From positions 310,001 through 374,000 of the forward strand of contig JBAIAA010000024.1 of NCBI GenBank assembly GCA_037893245.1: a stretch of DNA of 64,000 bases, in the 5' to 3' direction. The stretch's first letter is position 1. Every line of letters begins with the position of its first letter. A program made the translations under genes and the position numbers. The DNA is from Crossaster papposus (Eukaryota > Echinodermata > Asteroidea > Velatida > Solasteridae). Below are positions 28,101-51,677 of this stretch, piece by piece. The notes under the pieces were generated by a model that was not told the DNA's origin, did not search any database, and saw only the letters and a list, made by a program, of their open reading frames with translations.

Positions 28101-31100
28101 TTTCGCCAAGACGTAATTTGGCGCGAGTTGGCCTCGCGGCCGAGCAGACAATCAAATCTCCCGCCACTTCATTTGGCGAAGATTTCACTTTGTCGTTTTC
28201 ACTTCGCTGTTGTACTCATTGGCCGCAGTCGTTTATTTCATTGGGAGAAAAGACCTAAAACAAAGGTGAGCGAAAGGAATTGGTTTTTCGTCAAAGGCAA
28301 GGTGGGTTCTAAAAAGCATTCTGATGTAATTGTCGCGGCCCGTAACTTAGTTTTTCAGTGTCGCAAAAAACTCAAAGCTTTTATTTCGCCAAAGTGCTCG
28401 TTAGCGCCGCCTCAACTAGCTCACGCGTGCTCCCAATTTCTGGCGGGAATTAAAGGAGACTTGGTCACTCACGAAGGATTGAGAACACAGATGGAAATAC
28501 TGCGCTACACGGTGTATCGGCGACAGCATGTATGGGTTACAAAACACGTCACATCCACAAACTTGACATGATTTTGTAATTGAATTTACGATAATTAAAT
28601 GATTAATAATTATTTGGTGACATTATTTCCGAAATTAGGCAAATACATGTAAGCCTAGACTAAAGCTTGTTAATGTCAAATAATTGTTCCTCGTTACTTT
28701 ATTCATAAGTCAATTTTAAAAGTATATTTTTTTTACCATTTACTAAAAAGTAGAAAATTAAAATCCCAGACACCAGCAAATTCCTGACCCCAAAGCTCCT
28801 TCCTTTCATATATCTGTTGAAGGAAGAAGACGTACCTTGTTAATGCCCATTCAAGAAGTATAAAGAAGGTAGCATCTTAATGCTGTGATCGCAAAAGTTG
28901 ACTAAACTAAACCGCCGTGATCCCCTTCCCAGGGACGAAGACAGTCGCAGGGGTTTTGGTTTAATTACCTTTTGAATTGTGACGAAAACACTTAGCGCGC
29001 GACAAGACTGTGTAGTCTGCCGTCTCCGCGGACACAATGGGCAGGTACTTCAGATGGAGAATGCGGTGGAGTCAACAGTGTCTTTGCTGGGTGTCGGAGA
29101 AGGGGGAGAAGGGGGGGGGGGGGGGGGGGGTAACCAGCTGGTCTGTGGAGGTAATCTCACACTTACGACATTAAGCTCATGTTTAGAAAATATAAGCAGG
29201 CCCACTATATTGCAAACAACCCAATGTATAACTATTTTCGCCGTCTGAAAAGCACAATTTTCCATCAAAAACATCCCCAATCTTCACCCTCTTGAAGGAC
29301 CAAACCGGATTACAGCATCGTTAGTTTTACTAGTATGTGCTCTAATGCATGATACAACAATGATTACCCCTGTGCGTCCGGAATCAGACCGTTTTGTTTT
29401 GCAGCAGCTTAAGATCAGCGGAATTCGGTCTCTACCTTCACAGAAACTCATTTATACTCAAGTTGGTTGCACTCTAAAAACAGATTGGTTGACAATTGGT
29501 TGAGATAACCAAATTTTTTGTTTGAAACAATCAAATTATTATATAATCGGATTGGTTGGACACATAGCTACTAAATATTGGTTATTTGAACCAATTGTAG
29601 TAAAGTGTCCTGCCTAAGAACACAATCACCTTGTTCTCCGAATTTCAATCAGTGCACAAATGTTGAAAAGACACAAATCTGGGAAGAGAAACTTTTCCAA
29701 CTTTGTTATGAAATAAACTAATTTCTCGACCTTCAATAGACTTTGCATGTACGCAACCGCTGAAGTGGCGTCAGGATAATAAATTCTTTCCCCTCTTTTT
29801 CCTCACACGGGCCAGACTATTATCAAGTCCTTCATGCAATTGCACCCAAACCAAGTAATATCATTCCCCATCAAAGATCACCACATAAGTAACTACATTA
29901 CTAGTATAGTGGACGCAAAGCCTTTTGATTTGATGAGAGCGTTTATATGTTCTCCTGCCGCCGATACAAAGTCCGGGTAAAATCACGTCCCCCGCGTTTC
30001 AGGCACCAATCTGGTCTCCCTGCCAGCTTGCCACGCGTACCTAGCCCTGCGTCTATTTTCACCATCCAATTTGTCCTCGTTCCTTTCGGACGGACATCTC
30101 ATTCATTCAGAATGTATGTAATGTTTCTTAGGGAAAACAATTGAACCGAAAACATAATTCGCATGCAGTTCACTCCTGACAACAGAGGGCGCCATTTCCT
30201 CTACCGCGTAAACCGCGGGATTGGAAAAGTTGTTATAATTATGGTTTCGTTGGCCAGTGCTGGCGTATAGCCAATCAAGCCAACGAAATGCTGCTGACTA
30301 TTAAATTAATTAAATCCTTCTCAGTCAAATGACTTCAATTTTCCGCCTGCATTTCAGGAGACATTGGGATATCTTCGCACATTCCCAATGTGTACTCGCG
30401 ACCGCGAGTCGCCCAACGTAGGCCTATAATTTATCACACTCCACCCCAAATCAACGTTACTGTCAACAATATCCTCCCAAGAAAATACGACATGAAAATT
30501 TAAAGCCAACATTTAACAGTTACCTTCGGCAGGCGCAGCCCCCCCCCCCCCCACCTTCAGAAAAACCCATCCCGTTAGAGGCCAACTGTTCCCATTGTCC
30601 TCACCGCAAAAAAACAGTATAAATTTGAAATGAGAGCCGAGGGCGACGACTCAAAGAGGCGAGTGGAGCGTAGGATGCGATTAGAGCGAAGCTCGGTATA
30701 CAAGGGACAAATAAGAGGGGGCAAAGTTTCGGTAGGTATATAGCTAGTCAGGCTTGGTACAGCCCGGGGCTGTAGATAGGCAGCTTGTTCCCGGGCTGTT
30801 TCGTTTGCTTCGTCTGCTACGTCGAGTTCTATCTGACCGTGCTCGAGAATTATTTCTACTTTTTGAATCAAGACATTACGGAAGTTCAAAATTAATATTA
30901 TAATAATAAAACAGTTCTCACGGAGCGCTTACGGAGCGCGTATGGGCGCCTTGAAGCGCTCCTAAACAAATTAAGCAAAATTAGCAAAATATTCATAATA
31001 AATAATAAAACGAGTAAAATAACAGAAATTGTTCTTCAAATGAAAACAGTCTTCATCTCGATTTCAAGTCCTGTTCAATTTGGCACGGGAAATATAGGGA

Positions 31101-31225
31101 AAGTATATCAGACCAATACCAAACTGTCTGTATTTCGTAAAATTTGAAACTTAAAAATTAATATTCGAACATTACCCGTGGTCAACTATTAAACTCAAGG
31201 TCATCACAAGAATGGCTTCTCACAA

Positions 31226-31280
31226 AAAAAAGTCGGTCAAGATAAAAAGTCGGTCAAGATAAAAAGTCGGTCAAGACAAA
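31226..31280. repeat. 17-bp tandem repeat, about 3 copies
   Basis: The unit AAAAAGTCGGTCAAGAT repeats three times, the last with one change. Confidence 0.8.
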
Positions 31281-32324
31281 AAGGACGGTAGCCAATAATA
31301 ATAATAGATCGTTCTGTGGTTGGCAAATTACGAAAGGTCAACAATGCAAAACCAAGAAAAAATATTAATATTTCTTAACATGAGTTGTTGAAAATATACA
31401 ATAACCAATCCCGTGACTGACTGACTGACTGACGGTCAATTTTGTCAACCAATATTTTCAACCCATCGGCTGACCGTACAATTGCCCCAAAGCCTTCGTC
31501 GCCGGCACCTGGGCTTCGCATACCCCCGCGGCCCTATAATCCTTGTATTTGCGTGCGATTTCAAGACTGCGTCAAACACACGTCTATTGTGTAAAGGTAC
31601 GAGTACGGAAATGAAAATAAAGAGATAAAAAAATATATCAAAATATCAAAATACAATGTACATGCAAACGCAGCGAAACACAACAGGCGGTACAACGACC
31701 TAATCCGGTTAATAATGAACTTGAAAAGTGGATTTCATAACCGGATTAAAACCGACCACCAGACGTCAATGTACTTTCGTCACAAAAACATTTCTTTTCA
31801 GTAAAAACAAATCTTTTGAGCATATTGCAAGGTGTATGTTTATGCGAGTTCTTGAATTTTTGTGGTCAAAGGACCGCCAAATGAACCTCACAAATGAACT
31901 ATTATGCATTGGAGATATTATACAGACGATTTTTCACTTCATTATTTTATTGAATACATGACAAGGGGGGAATGTTCCCATGCTTCACAGTTTCGATTTT
32001 GCTGCGTTTGCAACAAAATATATATATATATAAACCCTTTCCCCTGACCAACTACCAGAATACTCAGAAACAGTTCCACGTCTACGCTTGTTGTACCCAA
32101 GTGCAAAACTGATAGATACATGAAGTCCACAATTCCTGTTTTAGCTAAACTTTTGTAATTCTTAATTGTTTACAATATAGGTGCAAGTGAGTACTTTGTG
32201 TAATTTTATACTTCCATTCTTTCTAACTGCTATGTAACAATTTTTAATTCTTGTAAAGTGTAAACGTGGTCACTTCAGCTACTCTTCTGTGGCTGCCTAC
32301 CTCGTGTTTTAATACGAATAAACC

Positions 32325-32352
32325 AGAATAATAATAATAATAATAATAATAA
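32325..32352. repeat. (AAT)n microsatellite
   Basis: A run of AAT triplets in intergenic DNA. Confidence 0.8.
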
Positions 32353-32661
32353 ATTATTAAAGAAAAAATTTCATTTTTTGTTGACCACCTAAGAAGATCG
32401 TAATCTTTGCCCATTCTTTTTTCTTTTTGTTAATTTTCTTTCAAGGATTTGTAAATGTACTTTTTTTAAAACATTTTTGTTTTCGTATTTTCGGCGTTTC
32501 CATTTTGGGAAACTCTGTAAAATCGGTCTTAGTATACGGAGCATTGGTTCTTTTGAGGTTCAACGCGGCGTGTTTAACACAGATATAAAGGCCCGGTGTA
32601 CAGCACTGCAACCCCGTTGCACTTTATTTTATTTTTTATTTATTTATTTAATCTTTTTTTT

Positions 32662-32708
32662 GGGGGGGGGGGGGGGGGGGGGGGGTGGAGAGGGGGGGGG
32701 GGGGGGGG
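32662..32708. repeat. Two adjacent poly(G) runs
   Basis: G24 is followed by TGGAGA and then G17. It is among the longest of at least 17 poly(G)/poly(C) runs of 13 bp or more in the window, and run lengths this long may be inexact in the assembly. Confidence 0.85.
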
Positions 32709-35700
32709 AGGGGGGAAGTCTGGTTATGATCTGGTCGTTGTTTGGAAATCAGTTAAACGTGCATTTTTGTTGCATGGTTTAATTTGCTAGTGTAAACTGT
32801 ATTCGAATAGGGTGAAGAAAAAAGTACTGATACCTTTTTGTTTCTGCGAAATAGTTCTCACACCGAAAAAAGACCTACTCATTTATTTTAGTTGCAGTCG
32901 GAGGAGGATCTTGTGTGGGTGTTTATAGGAGTGACCTGCTGGGGAGGAAAGGGGTGCCGTCCAGTGGCATGCCTCCCCCCGGGAAACAATGCTTTGGTCT
33001 GGATTAGGCAATGTGGGATGGATATTTCAGCTATAGCCTGCTGTCTAGTAATATTTTGGACCCAGTTTAGCAGTGGCATATTCTTTTGTGCAATTACTTT
33101 GATATTATATTTTATTTTTAAAATCCATTATGTTTTATCTTTGTTTTTGAAAAACTTGATAACTACACTCAATTCCCAAAAAAAGCAACTTCAGGGCCTA
33201 ATTTAATCAACGTTTTACACGAATACAATGACGCGGGCCTAGCTAATCACGGCTTCAACCCATTTTTTGTTTAACAAACCCTCAAGTTAATTCGTGGCCC
33301 ACAATGCTCCAATAACCAAAAATGAGGGATAATACAAAGTGTGATTTGGCTCCGCGTATAGACGGTACATGTTAGAAACTAGGATGTGGTAAGCCAAGTT
33401 GAGCAATTACTGAATCTCCTGTCGATTTCCGGGGGCTTCGCGACTAGTACGACACATTATTTTTGCCCAGTGGCTATCAGCGAGTGGGCAGCCTGGCCGC
33501 AGATGATCGCCGATGGTTCTTTGCGCGCGGTCGGTGCGAGACGGAACCTGTGCTGTACACTCGTCGTACTCGAAGTATTTTGTTGGTTTGACATACGGTA
33601 TAGCACAGACAAACATGGTCTGACCCCGGGCTCCTGGCCATATTCCTCGCCCACAAACTAAACTCGTGTTTTCCCCTCCGTTTTAATCCCCACTTCATTT
33701 TGTCGAAGAATAATTATGATTCGACGTGACCACTAAAAGCCACAATAAAAACCCCGAAGCCTTCTTTCTTTTACAAAAAAAGTGGTTTTTATTGTACGAC
33801 CCGAATTAACAACCAAGTAGACAGATTTGTCTTTCTTTCCTTTCACGAGGGTAGCGATTAGCATGATTACTGGCCTAAAGTCGCCGGTGAACAAGACACA
33901 CAAAAACACCCCGGAAACCAGGGGAAGTTGTGGTCGAATGGGTTAACAAATCTTTGGGTCATTTTCGGATGTTTTTGTCGCTAGCGAAAAGTCATGTTTT
34001 GCTAACCTTCAAAGTACAGGCTAGGCGCACGGTTCGAGTCACGTGTCCGCTTTGTTCTGTTTTGTGCCGTGAATGCCGCGGCGGTGCTTTGATGCGGGTC
34101 AACTTGATAAGGGCTTGACACTATGTAACAAAACTAACAAACAAGTCTTGACGGTGTTGAGAGAAAAATAACAGCGATCGGCCAAGTTTAGTCAACAAGC
34201 TGCCGAAACAGTGCATTTACACTCGGTAGTTACACTATTAAAGTAATAAATTTACAATTTGTAAATATACTTTATCTGCATGCTAGGACCACTAGGTCGT
34301 CGTAAATCTGCACAGTATAGTTACGATACTTTTCGTAAGCAAGCAGAAATAAGAAACTTAATTAGCCAGATATTATATTAATTAACACAATTTCATAAAT
34401 TAACCATAGGGTATCGATACGACACCACCCCCCCCCCCCCCCCCCCCCCCCAGAAAAAGAAAAAGAAAATGTAAAATAATATTTCAAAACGGCACAAACG
34501 ACGACCAAAAAAATACAAATTGACGACTAAAATAGTTTTAGTCCGTTTTGACTGTGATCATCTCTACAGAACCACCCTTCGTGTCTGATGGATTGACGCA
34601 TGTACGTTAATAGGCTGAGCTAATGAATCTTCAACAATTTAGAAAAAAAGGAAACAATTTAAAATTTACGAGAAACCTTAAGATACGTTGTCTAGTAAAA
34701 GCCACGTCTAGACACAGTAGCTGTTAAAAGTAATTAAGCCCAATCGAGTCGGGCCAGGCACTTTCGTCGCCAGTGTAATAAAGACAACTAGGATATCCCC
34801 TATACGTCAATAATTATTAAGGCAACACGGATACTCCTGTCCAAATAATACGAACACCATGGAGGAAATACACACAAGCGGAGGAGAGAGCGAGTGCCAG
34901 ATTACTGGCCGCGAGACACCCGTTGCTCGTGGAGTGTTTACCCGCTCGCTTCTCCGCTCTTCCCTGGGAACTTTGCGCGGTGTAACATCAGAACCTGCGG
35001 GAGTCGACGCGCTGTTTGGCCCGTCTTCGCTCCCTTTTTTACCCCCTTGGCCATCCTAGCAGCGCATAAACACGCTACAAAACTAACATCTCTTGGAGGT
35101 TTCTCCGTTATACGGATTGGAGTAGGGGTACTTGGGTTTTGAAGGAGGGGTGGTGAGAATATGTCTCGACGACGATGGCGAAAGTGAGCAAAGTGATCGA
35201 GGCGATATTACGATGGTAAAGGTTCAAACGTCCGATTTCAAACGTTCATTTTTGCGCAAAATGTTTTGCAACAGCTTTTGCCAAAGTTAGATGTTTCCTC
35301 TCTTAGTATATATTCATCGTTTGTCTATTATCAAGTCGAACCCTGATAACAAGAGCACTGTTATTACAACAACATACTCATAACAAGGAAAACATTATTG
35401 ATAATACAAGGTACCTGTTATAACAAGGTAATTTGTAATGTCTAATATCATAAAGGTGTCATGTTAGTGTGTAATAAAAACAGTGTTTTGGGAGACTGTT
35501 TTATTAAGACTTTCATCTTAGGTTTACCATGGAGGAATAAGATACCACTCCTCCGTGGCTAACAAGCAGCAGCCAAGCCAAAGCGCGAGCGAACCACCTT
35601 TATCTTACTGTTGGCGAAATACATAAGACTGTGATTCCGACATAACAGAAGCAGAAACAGAACGGGTTAGTAAAAAAACGGAGGTAGGAAAATGATAAAA

Positions 35701-36597
35701 TTTGGTATAGGCCTACTTTGAATATAGAGCAAGGAATAGAGGTCATAGAGTTCACATCCGTGCAGAACTATCATATGGCTCCTTCAGTATTATCAAGACC
35801 AACGACTTACAGAACGTGTTGGTCGATTACACTTTCAAACATTCCAACAAGACGACAAGCCGGTTTTCCAATCACGGTAGACTGTCAGCGATCGGCGTCC
35901 GAGACGGGCCGTGAAAAGAACCAGTTGCCCCCGCCCGTCGGAAGGGGGATGGGTAGGGTGTAAATCGTTTAGCACCATGCGATAATATGTCTGGCGTTTA
36001 TGAGAGTGTAGTATTTCACTACAAGCCCCCGTGGAGATAGGTTGGCGATCGTGGTCCCCCGTGCGGCGGAGACGGTTTCATATATTTTTTTGTTGTCAAC
36101 AATTATTTTTTGTAATGGTTCAAGGTGTGAAATAGCGATTGGTCGGAGTTAAACGGGGTAGACAGAAAAGATCGAAACAAGCGGGGAAAAAAACCCCAAA
36201 TGGCTTTGAACTCGAAGATAATGACATTTGTATATTCACAACTAAGTTAAGCGACATCCAACTCACAACACCAAGTGCAGTTTTCAGTATGTATGGTTAT
36301 CCGTCTGAATTGTAAATTACGCTAATTGCTCTTAAAAACACCGTAAGCATTCATGTTTTCATACCAATCAATCTACATGACACCAAATGTTTAGATTCAC
36401 ACATGTACACATATCACACTGTCTCTAAAACAGATTCTTGCAACAATCTGGCCGGAGAAGTTACAACAGCGCGAGGTTGATACACAGCGCCACCAAGCGC
36501 TGGAAGAGGGGGCAGGCTTACGCCAAGCCGGCTGGTGCGCTAACTATTATACTAGCAACATTCAACATTTATTATGGTGTCATTATCTTGACCTAAC

Positions 36598-36832
36598 TCG
36601 TATGTACGACTTATATCTCGTACGACTTATATAAGTCTAACGTACGAGATTTGAGTCGTACGTATGATATATAATTAATTAGTCTCAAGTATACGAGATA
36701 CAAGTCGTACGTAACGAGTTACAATGGTATTCATAACGCAAGAGATATGTCGTACGTACGAGATATAAGTAGTACGTACGAGTTACAGTTTATAAGTCTT
36801 ACGTACGAGATATGTCATACGTACGAGAAAAT
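36598..36832. repeat. Array of CGTACG-type short palindromes
   Basis: The words TCGTACGTACGAGATAT, AAGTCGTACGTA and ACTCGTATGTACGACTTAT recur with both orientations interleaved over about 235 bp. Each unit is itself close to palindromic around GTACGTAC. It could be a decayed foldback element or a satellite-like seed. Confidence 0.65.
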
Positions 36833-36839
36833 TGTTTTC

Positions 36840-39440
36840 CACCTTGTCTCCAATAAATACATCTTCGTAGTAATCCAAGTACTTAATTAACGAAACCGTA
36901 TTTTTTTTCGCATTTCCAGAAGAAGAACACAGTTGTATCTATCAAGGAGGTGTCGTGACCCCTCCGCAACAGATTTCCTTTAGTCGGCATTTATAAGCCT
37001 AAATCAAAAAAATAAACCATGCACAAAAAACAACAACCGGATGTCAAGTGATTTAAAGCCCAGCCATGCCGAACTTCCAACCCCTAGCCAATCGCTATTC
37101 TCTTAAAGAAAAAATAGTAATAAATGGACCTGTCTATAATAATACGGTCGCAACACATAGGGGAAGCGAGTGTCCCTTTTTCGCTTGGGTCAAGCTCCGA
37201 TATTACCCCTTTAACTGTTTAGTTTGACTGCGGCTGGATCGGAGCGCGCTCCTACCGCCTTCCCTAGCGAGTCGTAATGCACACTGTTACCGTTGCGTGT
37301 TTGCCGATAACACGACTGTTCTTTTTAGGCGGGTGAATGCTTGATGAGTTTACCAGGTAAACTTACCAAGGACGATGTGTCGAAGAAGCGATAAATCATC
37401 GGATGGTTAAGGAGGTTGACCTGCCGTTGACCTTTTGGGAGAAATAGCGCTTCTAGTTTGGACGATATTAACTGTGCCCGTTTCAACGTAACCTCGTTTT
37501 TACGTTCTTATTTGCGGCATTCGAGTTGAAATATGTTCAACTTTAATTTGCGAATTCGCAGCGCACAAAATTGCCCTGCTGGCCCACAGATCCATAAATG
37601 TGTAGTTTCGTCATTGCTTGACAATGTTCCTCCGAGGGAATAATTCACCCTTTGGTCGATCGAAAGCGTTGCAATTATAGCGATCTCAATCTCGCTAGAG
37701 TTTATGAGCTAACCTTACGGAGCACCTGACGGTCTCCTCGATCTTAATTCCTCCCTTGGGCTGGGGCCACATCACAACCCGCCCCCAAACAGATCCGGAG
37801 ACAACAGTTTCACACCAAGAGCGAGGTATGAGTTCACACCTCGTGAGCGTGACGATTTCAAGCCCAGCGAACGCGGCGTTTGTCTTCCTAGAGTTTCTTG
37901 CTTTCGTCGGCAACTGTTTAACTTTCAAAGGGGACCGTGAATTTACGAGGCACGGTCGGGAATTCTTAAAAGGCAGCCGCGCCGTGGTAGTGGAGTGCCA
38001 GGCAGGTTAGCATTGCTGGGGTGAGCCTGGAGACGATACATTATCCAGAACTTTCTTTTTTTTGTTATATTTCCTACCAATTAGGAGCTATGACACAGAC
38101 TCCGTATATACCTTTACCGCTGTCTCAAAAACATTTATACAACGTTTACCGTTTATTTTAATAGCTTGTTTATGCTAGTAACTTACCACAATGATCACAA
38201 AGGAAAGACCATTCGACGTGGTTATCAAATTTACACGAAAAAGCTTGTGACCGGCATGAAAAATGCCACGGGGCTGATGACAGATAAAAAACCATATTGA
38301 AGGCCCGGCATTTTGTTTGTATATAAAGATAACGACTATTCCTCAATGTGCGAACAGGTTTTAACGTCCTTTATATTAGGCAGAAACGAGTATTATTATT
38401 GTTTAACCCTTCTCCGTATACAAATTGAAGTTTTGTGTTAAAATTTGAAATTCAAGACAACTTTTCTAGTGTATCGTGGACTGGTATTTTCAATAGGAAC
38501 ATCTAACAAAAGAAAAATGGTGCACCAACATTGAAATCCATTGTTATGTTACTTGGCACTGAATCCATTCTTGAACAGTGTCCTTTTAGTGCACCTGGCC
38601 CCAATGCAAAGTTAAATAATAAAACAAATACTACAACCTTTTTTTATCACACAAAATTATAAACGAACCTCACCATTGCAAATAGAATATGATTCGGATA
38701 ATATATGATAGAACATACATATTCACACACTATGAATATATTTGCATATATTTACATGTTTATGTAATCATTGGATGTACGCAATGATTACACATAATAT
38801 TAACACACAGCATTTTCGAAATCCAATTCATTCTGCGTGTCGTTCAATTCGTTGTTGAATGTCCTTGGTCAAATGCGGAAAAAATATGACGCATTTGGGG
38901 ACAAAAATAACCCGAAGAGCTTCATATATTAGTATGGAGCAGATATGTTTGAGATAACACAGCGCCTTCGCTACCAGTCTTGGTAGAAATATACGTGCGC
39001 TATAAGAATTACCTAGTAATATTTATTTTATGAGATGGCCTCCAGTTAATTTGAAGGTGTATGATATTTTGTTACGGATATTTTTCATTACAGATATCCA
39101 CACAAAAAATGGGATTTTAAAAGCTGAACTTTTCAACTGGATATACACTACCCTACAATATACCTACCTTCTATCAAATTCCCAATCATTTGAAGAATAG
39201 AAATGCCGTATTAACTTTGTTCTTCGTGCATTTAGTTTTAAGTATTGGTGATTCAACCTTTACAGCCAAAAGCTCGAAAGTTCGAAAATCCGACCTTATG
39301 AGACACTACTGCATGTATAAATTAATGTGGATCAACAAAATATACAGAAAAGACAAATATCTTGTAAATCAATAAATAGGCTGATATAGTTTAACTTTTA
39401 GCAAAATAAAATATATAAAATTAAAAAGAAATAATTGAAA
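36840..39440. other. Interval left of TRIM23, no gene seen
   Basis: No recognisable exon. Probably part of the 3' flank of TRIM23. Confidence 0.5.
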
Positions 39441-39443
39441 AGA

Positions 39444-39449
39444 TTTATT
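39444..39449 (-). terminator. Candidate TRIM23 polyadenylation signal
   Basis: AATAAA on the minus strand about 466 bases past the TRIM23 stop codon. The true cleavage site cannot be fixed without transcript data. Confidence 0.35.
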
Positions 39450-39914
39450 TAGAAAATTGGAAAAGTCAGGAAAAAAGAAATTTGGATATGTACCCATCCA
39501 CTTGTACCCATCATCCAATGGTACAAGTTTCTGTAAATGTGCTTACTGAAAAATCCATGCTAATAAAATTCTATGCTTATGCCAAGCATATTTCACAGGT
39601 TAGCAAGGAATTTAGGCTTCTGCGCATGCTCACGCTCCATAACTAAGGCTTCTGCACTTACAGGGTTAGCACAGAAGTTTTCTGCTACTGCTGTCAGCAC
39701 AAAATGGAGATGGTAAGCGCGGAATTCTGTGGTTAGCAGATTGGGCTTAGATTTGTTAAGGTTGATGCTAAGCCACCAATTACCTGAAAAGGAACAAAGT
39801 AAAAAAACAATCTGGATGCTCATAGAGCATCCATGCATAGAGACACGACATTTTACTAAACAAATTATAATAATAAAGAAAAATCATAAAGAAAAATCAT
39901 AAAGAAAAATTACT

Positions 39915-50769
<10,855 letters not shown>

Positions 50770-51539
50770 GTTGTCGTGCAGTGCAGCCGAGCTTGCCACT
50801 TCGCCCCCAAGTCTCTGACTCATACTCATAGACGTCTTTTTGCCCCGTTGTCACTTCGCCTCATATTATTTTGTTACTACAAAGCATTTACTACAGCACA
50901 CTCACGGGGCAAAGATTGTTGGGGCGAAGTTACAAAAGGCAAAGTGTATGGGAAAGGGGCGAAACGTCGAATAATATTATGTCACTGATCATAACATTCT
51001 TCAACAGAGGGCGCACTTATATTTGTTTACATCAGTGTTTTGTGTACACAGATTTCAAAGTTTCGGCGAGCCTCCAAATTAGATTTGTCGTAAAACCCGA
51101 AAGCCTTCTGCTGATGATGACACTTTTATGGTGAGTTCCATGCAGACTTTATTCAGGATTTCCTGATGGCCTAGGCCTGAACAATTTAATCTTGATTTTT
51201 GGGTATAAATGAAGTTTTATTTTACCGTGAACCGGTCCCGCATCGCCAGATCATCATGTCCAGATGAGATGGTAAACAAAGTGATCAGTAGGGTCCCAGT
51301 TATTTACTCGGACTAATTTAAAGGCAAGTTACAAGTAAGTTGGCCTTTCCAGACACACAATCCATCATGTAATATTAATAAAAATAACAAGTTTGAAAAT
51401 AAAATAAATTAAACGATAAATTAAGTAAACGTTAAAACATCTTTAAAGTTTAATTGTCATACACATTCTGGTACTATTGGTTAAGCAATTGCTAATTATT
51501 TGAAATGTATTGAACCCGGTTGTTAAAGCAGTTGCCAAA
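50770..51539. promoter_or_regulatory. Shared upstream region of TRIM23 and C19orf44
   Basis: The two start codons are divergent and 770 bp apart. The region contains an AGAGGGCGC site (51006-51014) and a strong splice-donor-like ATG/GTGAGT at about 51,130, with a possible acceptor (TTAAAGCAG) just before the C19orf44 start. This suggests a non-coding first exon for C19orf44. No TATA box is obvious. Use as a bidirectional promoter is inferred. Confidence 0.5.
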
Positions 51540-51677
51540 ATGCAAAGAAAATTTCCCGGTCAGTCATCGGCGCTTGACAGAGCACAGCAACAACTGCAAG
51601 GCAAGAGGCTTTCCACTGGATCTTCCCGAGTAAGGAAGGATGCAGAAGAAGGAAAAAGGCAGGACAGTGATCTTAAT
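51540..51677 (+). CDS. C19orf44: C19orf44 exon 1
   Basis: Residues 1-46, starting MQRKFPGQSS. This is the first ATG in the open frame, which is closed upstream at 51,501. It ends SDLN before a GTAAGT donor, phase 0. Confidence 0.8.

Larger units (their letters stand above)
25191..36580. other. Gene-poor interval between DMRTA and TRIM23 (left part)
   Basis: No exon of a recognisable protein was found on either strand. The interval holds poly(G/C) runs at 25458-25473, 27141-27154, 29111-29130, 30539-30552, 32662-32685, 32692-32708 and 34428-34451, small microsatellites, and a repeated ATTGGTTG word at 29,480-29,600. The open frame at 28,128-28,571 (147 codons) has no visible domain and is probably chance. 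Confidence 0.5.

Noticed and set aside
28128-28571. 147-codon open frame on the plus strand
   Set aside because: No domain, odd composition, no splice context and no conserved motif. Likely chance.
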